Assembly: GCF_000961885.1 (NCBI RefSeq)
Contig: NZ_JZKH01000072.1
Coordinates: 1-42,784 of the forward strand
Source: Streptomyces rubellomurinus
Lineage (GTDB): Bacteria > Actinomycetota > Actinomycetes > Streptomycetales > Streptomycetaceae
Direction: 5' to 3'
DNA: 42,784 nucleotides
Shown: positions 16,522-22,851 of the stretch, in pieces
How the letters are laid out: every line of letters begins with the position of its first letter
Numbering within the stretch: position 1 is the first letter of the stretch
Notes under the pieces: model-generated
What the model was told of the DNA's origin: nothing
The model's database searches: none
The model's input: only the letters and a program-made list of their open reading frames with translations
Made by a program: the position numbers and the translations under genes

Positions 16522-17025
16522 TCAGCCCCAGGTGGTGCCGGCCGGCTCCTCGATGGTGGTGTTGATCCGGTTGAAGAAGTTGGTGAGGCCGATCATCAGG
16601 ATGATCGCGGAGAGCTGCTCCTCGCCGAAGTGGTCGGCGGCCGCGTCCCAGACCTCGTCCGGGACGGCCTTGCCGGAGCGGTCCGCGATCCGGGTGGCGG
16701 CCTCGGTGAGGGCGAGCGCGGCGCGCTCCTCGTCGGAGAAGAACGGGGCCTCGCGCCAGGCGACCAGCGCGTGCAGCTGGTCGTCGGTCACGCCGTGCTT
16801 CCTCGCGCTGTCCACGCCCCCGAACACGCAGGCGCTGCAGCCGTTGATCTGGCTGGCCCGCAGGTGGACCAGCTCCAGCAGCTTCGGGGCGACGCCGCCC
16901 TGGTACAGCGACGTGAAGATGGTGCGGATGCCCTTCATCGCGTCCGGCAGGACGTAGGCGGGGTTCTTCATGCGGGCGGTGGTGGTGCCGGTGGTGCCGG
17001 TGGTGCTGGTGTTGGCGGTGGTCAC
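16522..17025 (-). CDS. AhpD-like carboxymuconolactone decarboxylase-family protein
   Basis: The 167-residue protein has the alkylhydroperoxidase D-type core: LLELVHLRASQINGCSACV with the redox C-x2-C at Cys63 and Cys66, followed by the helix ERAALALTEAATRIAD. The N-terminus is a Thr/Gly low-complexity stretch coded by imperfect GGTGGTGCC repeats. GTG 17025 is preferred because AGGAG lies 6 bases upstream; an in-frame ATG at 17055 has no ribosome site and coincides with the expected transcription start. Proteins of this class are standard neighbours of ECF41 sigma factors. The family removes peroxides or acts on lactones; the substrate here is unknown. Confidence 0.88.
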   Translation of the reverse strand: MTTANTSTTGTTGTTTARMKNPAYVLPDAMKGIRTIFTSLYQGGVAPKLLELVHLRASQINGCSACVFGGVDSARKHGVTDDQLHALVAWREAPFFSDEERAALALTEAATRIADRSGKAVPDEVWDAAADHFGEEQLSAIILMIGLTNFFNRINTTIEEPAGTTWG

Positions 17026-17061
17026 CGCGGTCTCCTCTTCGTTAGCGTCCGTCATCGAATC

Positions 17062-17088
17062 GACGGATGCCGACGCGAGGATGTGACA
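17062..17088 (-). promoter_or_regulatory. Predicted ECF41 sigma-factor promoter
   Basis: On the minus strand TGTCACA (17088-17082) is followed by exactly 16 bases and CGTC (17065-17062). This equals the published ECF41 consensus -35 TGTCACA and -10 CGTC. It points at the AhpD-like gene, placing transcription start near 17055. The -35 lies between the ribosome site and start codon of the divergent sigma-factor gene. Confidence 0.85.
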
Positions 17089-17089
17089 G

Positions 17090-17974
17090 GTGACCGGGAA
17101 AGACTTTCTGGCCGACGGTTTCGAGGCGGAACGGGCCCAACTGCGTTCGGTGGCCTACCGGATGCTCGGCTCGGTCGCCGAGGCCGAGGACGCCGTCCAG
17201 GAGGCGTGGCTGCGGCTGGAGCGCAGCGACGTCAGCGAGGTGCGCAACCTCGGGGCCTGGCTGACCACCGTCGTCGGCCGGATCTGCCTGGACCAGCTGC
17301 GCTCCCGTGCCTCCCGCAAGGAGGACCCGCTGCCCGAGGAGGACGGCCGGGTCCGGCTGCCCGACCCGGTGATCGGCGGCCTGGTGGCGCTCGACCCGGT
17401 GCAGGAGATCCTGGTCGCCGACTCGGTCGGCCTCGCGCTGATGGTCGTCCTGGAGACGCTGTCCCCGGCGGAGCGGGTGGCCTTCGTGCTGCACGACCTC
17501 TTCGAGGTGCCCTTCGACGCGATCGCCGACGTGCTCGGCCGCACCTCCGCCGCCACCCGCCAGCTGGCCAGCCGCGCCCGCCGCCGCGTCCAGGGCGCCA
17601 CCCCGGCCGCCGACACCGACACCGGCCGCAAGCAGCAGGTGGTGGAGGCCTTCCTGGCCGCCGCGCGCGGCGGGGACTTCGAGGCCCTGCTCACCGTCCT
17701 CGACCCGGACGTCCTGGCCCGCTCGGACGGCGGCACCCTGGTGCCCGGCGTCCTGCGCCGCGGCGCGGCCGAGGTCGCCTCCCAGGCGATCACCTTCGCC
17801 CGCTTCGCCGCCGAGGCCCGCCTGGTCCTGGTCAACGGCTCCCCGGGCGTCGTCTCCTACGCCGAGGGCCGCCCGCTCTCGGTGATGTCCTTCACCATCC
17901 ACGCCGGCCGCATCACCGGCCTCGACATCCTCACCGACCCCACCCGCCTCGCCGCCCTCGCCCCCACCCCCTGA
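17090..17974 (+). CDS. ECF41-group RNA polymerase sigma factor (SigJ-like)
   Basis: The 294-residue protein has sigma region 2 (about 10-75, with AYRMLGSVAEAEDAVQEAWLR), region 4 (about 115-165, with LSPAERVAFVLHDLFEVPFD) and a C-terminal SnoaL-like domain (about 175-290). The linker VRLPDPV corresponds to the WLPEP motif of ECF41, and SDGGT and NGSPG in the last domain match its DGGGR and NPG motifs. In this group the fused C-terminal domain, not a separate anti-sigma factor, controls activity. GTG 17090 has GAGGA 8 bases upstream. It is divergent from the AhpD-like gene with a matching promoter between them. Confidence 0.92.
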   Translation: MTGKDFLADGFEAERAQLRSVAYRMLGSVAEAEDAVQEAWLRLERSDVSEVRNLGAWLTTVVGRICLDQLRSRASRKEDPLPEEDGRVRLPDPVIGGLVALDPVQEILVADSVGLALMVVLETLSPAERVAFVLHDLFEVPFDAIADVLGRTSAATRQLASRARRRVQGATPAADTDTGRKQQVVEAFLAAARGGDFEALLTVLDPDVLARSDGGTLVPGVLRRGAAEVASQAITFARFAAEARLVLVNGSPGVVSYAEGRPLSVMSFTIHAGRITGLDILTDPTRLAALAPTP

Positions 17975-17981
17975 ACGCACT

Positions 17982-18013
17982 CCGGGCCGTCCGACCGGTG
18001 TCGGGCGGCCCGG
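17982..18013. terminator. Bidirectional terminator between sigma factor and toxin-like gene
   Basis: A 14-bp stem (17982-17995 with 18000-18013, one G-U pair) and 4-base loop fills the gap between two convergent genes, touching the stop codon of the minus-strand gene. Confidence 0.8.
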
Positions 18014-18271
18014 TCAGGCCGGGGGAGCGGTCACCTGGCAGACCACCACGAGTTCCAGGCGCGGGACCACGTAGTAGGCGAAGAGGCCGCCGGCGACGTC
18101 GACGTAACGCATCGGCTCGCCGCTGCCCTGGTACGCCGTGCCGTCCAGGTAGAGCGCCGAAGCGGCCCGGACGAGTTCGTCGGCCTTGGACTCGACGGCC
18201 GCGAGGAAACCGGCCGGGGCGCCGGCGGTGACGTGCTCCGCGCTGGGGAGGTACTCCCAGGCCCAGCTCAC
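18014..18271 (-). CDS. Small hypothetical protein, possible RelE/ParE-fold toxin-like partner
   Basis: The 85-residue protein starts MSWAWEYLPSAEHVTAG and ends VVVCQVTAPPA. Its size, the helical N-terminal half (residues 20-45) and the strand-rich C-terminal half with FAYYVVPRLELVVV recall RelE/ParE-like toxins, but the match is by general shape only. The GTG at 18271 lies 4 bases after the stop of the DUF6247-like gene, so the two are translationally coupled in the order antitoxin-like, toxin-like. An ACCCGTTC repeat spans the junction. Function is not established. Confidence 0.55.
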   Translation of the reverse strand: MSWAWEYLPSAEHVTAGAPAGFLAAVESKADELVRAASALYLDGTAYQGSGEPMRYVDVAGGLFAYYVVPRLELVVVCQVTAPPA

Positions 18272-18275
18272 CCGT

Positions 18276-18626
18276 TCACCCGTTCACGGCCGCGAACGCC
18301 GAGCGGTAGAGCTCGGCGACCTCGACGGCGTGCGCCCGGCACTCCGCGACGGAGGGGGCGTGGTTGGCCAGGTAGTTCGCCCGGTGGTAAGCCTTCGCGG
18401 ACTCCGGGATCCGCTCGATCTCCACCACGGCCGCCCAGTGTGCGACGAAGGCGTGGATCGGGCGCACGCTGCCGGCCTCGATGGCCTCCGCCATCGCCCT
18501 GGTCTGGCCGTCGACCATCTCGGGCAGCCGGTCCGGCGCGAGGACGGCGAGCGCGGCCTTGAGCGCGGTCGGGGTCCGGTCGGGGCGAGGGATGGTCTCG
18601 GCGCCTTCCGGCAGGGGTTGGCTCAT
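18276..18626 (-). CDS. DUF6247-like small protein, possible antitoxin-like partner
   Basis: The 116-residue, mostly helical protein has TPTALKAALAVLAPDRLPEM followed by FVAHWAAVVEIER. This ALRAAL-x-LAP-x-RLPEF pattern is what I know from actinobacterial DUF6247 proteins. These small proteins often sit directly before a second small gene, as here. GAGGAG lies 6 bases before ATG 18626. No helix-turn-helix is obvious. The antitoxin role is an inference from gene order and size only. Confidence 0.6.
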   Translation of the reverse strand: MSQPLPEGAETIPRPDRTPTALKAALAVLAPDRLPEMVDGQTRAMAEAIEAGSVRPIHAFVAHWAAVVEIERIPESAKAYHRANYLANHAPSVAECRAHAVEVAELYRSAFAAVNG

Positions 18627-18752
18627 GGGCGGCTCCTCTCCTCCCCGGTGAGCCTACTCGCGAACCGGCCGACCAGGCGGCGGTGTTCTCGCTGATTCGG
18701 CCGGTTCGGGTGGCCGGTTCGGGGGCCCGGAGCGGGGACGGCTCAGGTGGTG

Positions 18753-19673
18753 TCAGATGGAGAGGTAGACGGCGCTGCCGAGGCCGGCCAGGAAGCAGTA
18801 GACGGCGAACGGGGTGAGGCTGCGGGTCTCGAAGTACTTGGTGAGGAAGCGGACCGAGACGTAGCCGGCGACGAAGGCGGCGACGCTGCCGGCGGCGACG
18901 GGGCCGAGGACGTCGGAGTTCTCCGGTTTGAAGAGCTCGGGGACCTTCAGGGCCGAGGCGGCGAGGATGACCGGGGTGGCGAGGAGGAAGGAGAAGCGGG
19001 CGGCGTCCTCGTGGTGGAGGCCGCGCAGGATGCCGGCGCTCATGGTGACGCCGGAGCGGGAGACGCCGGGGAAGAGGGCGAGGATCTGGGCGGCGCCGAT
19101 CCAGGCGCCCTGGCCGAAGGTGAGCCGGGTCAGCCGGGCGTCGGAGGCGACCGCCGGGTCGTCGGTGCCCGGCTCGTCGACGGGGGCGGCGAACCCGGCG
19201 CGGCGGCGGCCGGTGCCGCCCCGCTTGAGACGCTCGGCGCCGAGCAGGACGAGCCCGTTGAGGGCGAGGAAGACGGCGGCCGGGACGGGCTTGCCGAGGG
19301 CGTGCCGCAGGGCCTTCTCCAGGACGAGCCCGGCGATGCCGACCGGGATGGTGGAGATGATCAGCAGCCAGGCGAGCTTCTCGTCCCGGGTCCGCACCCG
19401 GCGGTGCCGGGCGGAGCTGACGAGGCCGCTGACCACCCGGACCCAGTCCCGCCAGAAGAAGACGACCAGCGCGAGCGCGGTGGCCAGGTGCAGGGCGACC
19501 AGCGCGGCGAGGTAGGAGGAGCCGTCCGCGGTCATGTCGAGGTCCCGCTGGATCTTCCCGCCGAGCAGGGCCGGGAGCAGGATGCTGTGGCCGAGGCTGG
19601 AGACCGGGAAGAGTTCCGTCACACCCTGCAGCAGGCCGACGCCTATCGCTTCCGGGTAGGTCAGGGTGGACAT
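18753..19673 (-). CDS. uppP: Undecaprenyl-diphosphatase UppP (BacA family)
   Basis: The 306-residue membrane protein has the two conserved family motifs: EAIGVGLLQGVTELFPVSSLGH near the N-terminus and FPGVSRSGVTMSAG in the second half. Glu, Ser and Arg of these motifs form the active site. About eight hydrophobic helices are visible. The enzyme removes one phosphate from undecaprenyl diphosphate, recycling the lipid carrier for cell-wall synthesis and giving bacitracin tolerance. A hydrophilic loop at about 160-185 is longer than in E. coli. ATG 19673 has AAGG upstream. It is transcribed alone. Confidence 0.93.
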   Translation of the reverse strand: MSTLTYPEAIGVGLLQGVTELFPVSSLGHSILLPALLGGKIQRDLDMTADGSSYLAALVALHLATALALVVFFWRDWVRVVSGLVSSARHRRVRTRDEKLAWLLIISTIPVGIAGLVLEKALRHALGKPVPAAVFLALNGLVLLGAERLKRGGTGRRRAGFAAPVDEPGTDDPAVASDARLTRLTFGQGAWIGAAQILALFPGVSRSGVTMSAGILRGLHHEDAARFSFLLATPVILAASALKVPELFKPENSDVLGPVAAGSVAAFVAGYVSVRFLTKYFETRSLTPFAVYCFLAGLGSAVYLSI

Positions 19674-19770
19674 CGCGCACCTTCGCTCGGGATCTGCGGC
19701 CGGCCGATACCGGGGCCCCCGCGAAGCTACTACCGACCTGTAGACGCCCGGCAGGCCGACGATCAGAAAT

Positions 19771-20004
19771 TCACCGAGCGTACGGCTGCAGGACACCGAG
19801 GTCGAGGTGGTCGAGCAGCGCGGCGGCCAGCGAGGCGAGCAGGGCCGTGGTCGGCGCGGTGCGGTGCGCGGCGCCGCTGAGCAGCAGCAGGGCGGTCGCC
19901 GCGAGCGGGAGGCCCAGCAGCGGCAGGGCGACCGTCAGGACGGCGGGCAGGGCGCGGGGAACGCGGCCCGGTTCGGGTGAACGCGCTGGGTGGACGGGGT
20001 CCAT
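19771..20004 (-). CDS. Small membrane protein, 77 aa, unknown function
   Basis: The frame starts MDPVHPARSPEP at 20004 and ends DLGVLQPYAR. It has one clear hydrophobic segment (about residues 19-44) and a second weaker one (50-65). A strong ribosome site, GAGGAGG, lies 6 bases before the ATG, which is the main reason to accept it within a larger open frame. The gene ends 97 bases upstream of UppP on the same strand and could share its transcript. Family not recognised. Confidence 0.6.
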   Translation of the reverse strand: MDPVHPARSPEPGRVPRALPAVLTVALPLLGLPLAATALLLLSGAAHRTAPTTALLASLAAALLDHLDLGVLQPYAR

Positions 20005-20132
20005 CGGGGGCCTCCTCGGGATCGACGACCCCACCCTGCCGCCTGCCGTTGCGTCAGGTGCAAGTCCTTTTCCGGCGGCGGGCGTTGCCCCTGCGGCGCG
20101 TTGCCCTCGCCGCGCGCCGCCCCCGCCGGGCG

Positions 20133-20915
20133 TCAGCCGAGCGCGACCCGCTGCCAGCCGGGCCCGTCCGGCAACGGCGCGGCGGCGAAGTCGTAGCGCA
20201 GCAGCTCCGGCCCGAGGGCGAGCAGGGAGACGGAGGAGGAGCCCCAGAGCCGTCCGTCGCCGAAGTCGCGCCGCTGGATGAGCGCCGCGTCCGCGTCCAG
20301 CGCCAGCCCGTCGCCGGTGACGACGGGCAGCCAGTCGCCCCAGGCCTGTTCGGCGGTTCCGTCGGCGGTCGGCCGCGGCCGGGGGAGCGCGTCGAACCGG
20401 GCCCGGAAGTGCGCGGCGCGGGCGGCCATCAGGGCGCGCACCCGCTCCGAGCCGGTGCGGCTGGCGGCCAGGCCCTCCAGCCCGTCGTTGATGATCACGC
20501 TGAGCCCGGTGGGCAGTTCGTGCTCCTCCGGCTCCCCGTGGCCGCCCCAGCTGGTGACCCGGGCGCCGTCCGGCCGGACCTGGACGAGGTGGAAGGGGTC
20601 GTACGGGGTGAGGTCGAGGTGGCCGATGCCGCCGTCCCGGACGGCGGTGAGCGGCAGGGCGCCGCGGGAGAGCCGGGAGTGGGCCGGGGCGAGCGGGCCG
20701 AAGCCGTTCAACAGGCAGGCGGCGGTGCGTCGTTCGGGGTCGACGGCGAGCCAGGTGCCGCCGGCGGCGAGGTCGAGCCCGCCGACCAGCCCGGGCCGGT
20801 CCGGCCAGTGGCGGCCGGGCGGCAGCCAGTCGCGGCCGAGGTACTCGTCCCGGACGGAGAGCAGCAGTACCGGTACCGCGGAGCCTGGTTCTATGCTGAC
20901 GAACGCCGTGCACAC
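20133..20915 (-). CDS. NRDE-family (TANGO2-like) protein
   Basis: The 260-residue protein begins MCTAFVSIEP, and contains RDEYLGRDW near residue 25, the NRDE-type motif, then GGLDLAAGGTWLAV and a later GLSVIINDG. Bacterial NRDE/TANGO2-like proteins have an N-terminal Cys directly after Met that may act as an N-terminal nucleophile after Met removal; their reaction is not settled, though a link to haem or acyl-CoA metabolism has been proposed. GTG 20915 is chosen because it places Cys at position 2 and has AGGGGGA 9 bases upstream; the frame extends further but without sense. Confidence 0.82.
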   Translation of the reverse strand: MCTAFVSIEPGSAVPVLLLSVRDEYLGRDWLPPGRHWPDRPGLVGGLDLAAGGTWLAVDPERRTAACLLNGFGPLAPAHSRLSRGALPLTAVRDGGIGHLDLTPYDPFHLVQVRPDGARVTSWGGHGEPEEHELPTGLSVIINDGLEGLAASRTGSERVRALMAARAAHFRARFDALPRPRPTADGTAEQAWGDWLPVVTGDGLALDADAALIQRRDFGDGRLWGSSSVSLLALGPELLRYDFAAAPLPDGPGWQRVALG

Positions 20916-21009
20916 GAGCTGGTTTCCCCCTGATCCGATCCTGTCGTCGATCCTCGCACGCACGTTCGCGGGCCGGAAGTGGCCCAAGGAAACGCGCGTC
21001 GATCACACC

Positions 21010-21038
21010 AGGACAGCGGGCCAGCGGTTTCCTAGGCT
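21010..21038 (+). promoter_or_regulatory. Possible leaderless promoter for the second AhpD-like gene
   Basis: AGGACA (21010-21015), a 17-base spacer and TAGGCT (21033-21038) precede ATG 21045 by 6 bases. No ribosome site exists, so the transcript would begin at or near the start codon. Confidence 0.45.
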
Positions 21039-21044
21039 GGCCGC

Positions 21045-21551
21045 ATGACGACGACCGACACCGTGACGACCGGGGCGACCGGGGCGCCCGCCGACGCCCC
21101 GGTCCCCGCGCCCGCGCAGCGCCTCTCGATGCCCCAGCTGGCCCCCGAGTACTACCAGGCGATGTTCGCCGTGGACCGCGCCTCCCGGAAGGGCCTGGAC
21201 CCGGCCCTCGCCGAGCTGGTCAAGGTGCACGCCTCGATGATCAACGGCTGCGCCTTCTGCATCGACATGCACGCCACCGACGCCCGGACGAACGGCGAGC
21301 AGGACCACCGCCTGCTCTCCCTGCCGGCCTGGCGCGAGACCCCCTGGTTCACCGCCCGCGAGCGCGCCGCGCTGGCCCTCACCGAGTCGGTCACCCTGCT
21401 CACCCAGGGCCACGTGCCGGACGCCGTGTACGCCGAGGCCGCAGCGCAGTTCGACGAGGCCGAGCTGGCCCAGCTGATCGCCCTGATCGCCACCATCAAC
21501 GCCTGGAACCGGATCGGCGTGGCCACCCGCCTCAGCCCGGCCGCGAAGTGA
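21045..21551 (+). CDS. AhpD-like carboxymuconolactone decarboxylase-family protein (second copy)
   Basis: The 168-residue protein has the AhpD core with redox Cys69 and Cys72 in INGCAFCIDMH, followed by ERAALALTESVTLL. The histidine three residues after the second Cys is the family's proton relay, so it looks more like a genuine peroxidase than the copy at 16.5 kb, which has VFG there. The start lacks a ribosome site and is probably leaderless. The downstream ICL/PEP-mutase gene starts 11 bases after the stop, so both belong to one operon. Confidence 0.88.
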   Translation: MTTTDTVTTGATGAPADAPVPAPAQRLSMPQLAPEYYQAMFAVDRASRKGLDPALAELVKVHASMINGCAFCIDMHATDARTNGEQDHRLLSLPAWRETPWFTARERAALALTESVTLLTQGHVPDAVYAEAAAQFDEAELAQLIALIATINAWNRIGVATRLSPAAK

Positions 21552-21562
21552 GACGGACGGAC

Positions 21563-22372
21563 ATGAACGACCAGCAGGAGAAGGCCCGGCTGCTCCGGGA
21601 ACTGCACCGCCCGGGCGACCCGCTGGTGCTGGCGAACGTCTGGGACGCGGTGGGCGCCCGTCTGGTGGCGGCCGCCGGGGCGAAGGCGGTGGCCACGGCC
21701 AGCGCCAGCGTCTCCTGGTCGCTGGGCAGCGCGGACGGCGGCGGCGCGGACCGCGAGGAGGTGCTGGTGCGCACCGCCCAGGTGGCCCGGGCGGTCGCCC
21801 TGCCCGTCACCGCGGACATCGAGAGCGGCTTCGCCGACACCGCCGCCGGGGTCGGCGGGACGGTCGCCGGGCTGCTCGCCACCGGCGCGGTCGGGTTCAA
21901 CCTGGAGGACGCGGAGTACCCGGCCGAGCAGGCCGCCGAGCGGATCGCGGCGGCCCGGGCGGCGGCGGACGCGGCCGGCGTCCCGGCCTACCTGAACGGG
22001 CGCACCGACGTGTTCCTGCGGGGGATCGGCGAGCCGGAGGGCCGGCTGGACGAGGCGGTCCGCCGGCTGAAGCTGTACCTCGACGCGGGCGCGGACGGCG
22101 TGTTCGTGCCGGGCGTGGACGACCCGGAGACGATCGCCGCGCTGGTCGCGGCCGTCCCCGCGCCGCTGAACGTGCTGGCCGGCCCGGGCTGCCTCCCGGT
22201 GGCCGAGCTGGCGAAGCTGGGCGTGGCCCGGATCAGCCTGGGCCCGGGCCTGGCGGAGACGGCGTACGCGGCCGTGCGCCGGGCCGCCGAGGAGGTGTAC
22301 GGGCACGGCACGTACACCGCCCTGGCGGACGGGCTGGGCTACCAGGAGCTGAACGACCTCTCGGCGGGCTGA
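21563..22372 (+). CDS. Isocitrate lyase/phosphoenolpyruvate mutase-family protein
   Basis: The 269-residue protein is a (beta/alpha)8 barrel of the ICL/PEPM superfamily: LVLANVWDAVGARLV at the start, TADIESGF (metal- and substrate-binding Asp/Glu) at about residue 83, FNLEDAEY, and RTDVF. Members cleave or form C-C or P-C bonds in oxyacids, such as 2-methylisocitrate or oxaloacetate. The KKCGH catalytic loop of true isocitrate lyase is absent, so lyase activity on isocitrate is unlikely. ATG 21563 is preferred; a GTG at 21548 overlapping the previous stop is possible. Co-transcribed with the AhpD-like gene. Confidence 0.85.
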   Translation: MNDQQEKARLLRELHRPGDPLVLANVWDAVGARLVAAAGAKAVATASASVSWSLGSADGGGADREEVLVRTAQVARAVALPVTADIESGFADTAAGVGGTVAGLLATGAVGFNLEDAEYPAEQAAERIAAARAAADAAGVPAYLNGRTDVFLRGIGEPEGRLDEAVRRLKLYLDAGADGVFVPGVDDPETIAALVAAVPAPLNVLAGPGCLPVAELAKLGVARISLGPGLAETAYAAVRRAAEEVYGHGTYTALADGLGYQELNDLSAG

Positions 22373-22390
22373 CCGCTCCCGGGCACGGCG

Positions 22391-22429
22391 AGGGGCGGCC
22401 GACCGGACGGGGGTCGGTCGGTCGCCCCT
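22391..22429. terminator. Terminator between convergent genes
   Basis: A 15-bp stem (22391-22405 with 22415-22429, one G-U pair) and 9-base loop separates the ICL-family gene from the small secreted-protein gene. Confidence 0.8.
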
Positions 22430-22463
22430 GGAAACAGGCCGGGAGGCCCGAGGCCGCGCGGGG

Positions 22464-22727
22464 TCAGCCGATCTGCCCGCTGAGGCCCGGGTGGCTCATC
22501 TGGTTGGTGCCGACCGCCTCCACCTCGTCGGCGGTGTGGCTGACGACCGGGAGGTGGAGCTTGCCCGCGGTCTGCAGGGCGAGGTCGGCGGGGGAGAGGT
22601 TCATTCCGTCGGTGAGGCCGCCGGTGGCGTCCGGGGACGTGGCGGTCTGGGTGGTGGCGGACGCCGCCGGGGCGGCGAGGGCGAGGCCCGCCATGGTGAG
22701 GGCGGCCAGGGTGGCGAGTTTCTTCAT
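22464..22727 (-). CDS. Small secreted protein, 87 aa, unknown function
   Basis: The N-terminus MKKLATLAALTMAGLALA ends at ASA-TTQT, a clear Sec signal peptide cleaved near residue 24. The mature part, about 63 residues, is mildly acidic and polar, with no cysteines and no repeated motif, ending NQMSHPGLSGQIG. The ATG at 22727 has only a weak GGCAGGG site close by. It follows the conservon on the same strand but is separated from it by a strong terminator. I do not recognise a family. Confidence 0.7.
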   Translation of the reverse strand: MKKLATLAALTMAGLALAAPAASATTQTATSPDATGGLTDGMNLSPADLALQTAGKLHLPVVSHTADEVEAVGTNQMSHPGLSGQIG

Positions 22728-22797
22728 GCCCTGCCGAACGACCCGGGCCGCCCCGAGGTAACCGGGCGGGCCGGACCGTCACCCGCAGGGTCCGTCC

Positions 22798-22843
22798 GCC
22801 GTCGCCCGGGAACGACCCGGTCGGCTCGTTCCCGGGCGACGGC
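22798..22843 (-). terminator. Terminator of the conservon operon
   Basis: An 18-bp perfect stem (22798-22815 with 22826-22843) and 10-base loop begins 9 bases after the P450 stop codon. Confidence 0.88.
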
Positions 22844-22851
22844 GCGGCGGG

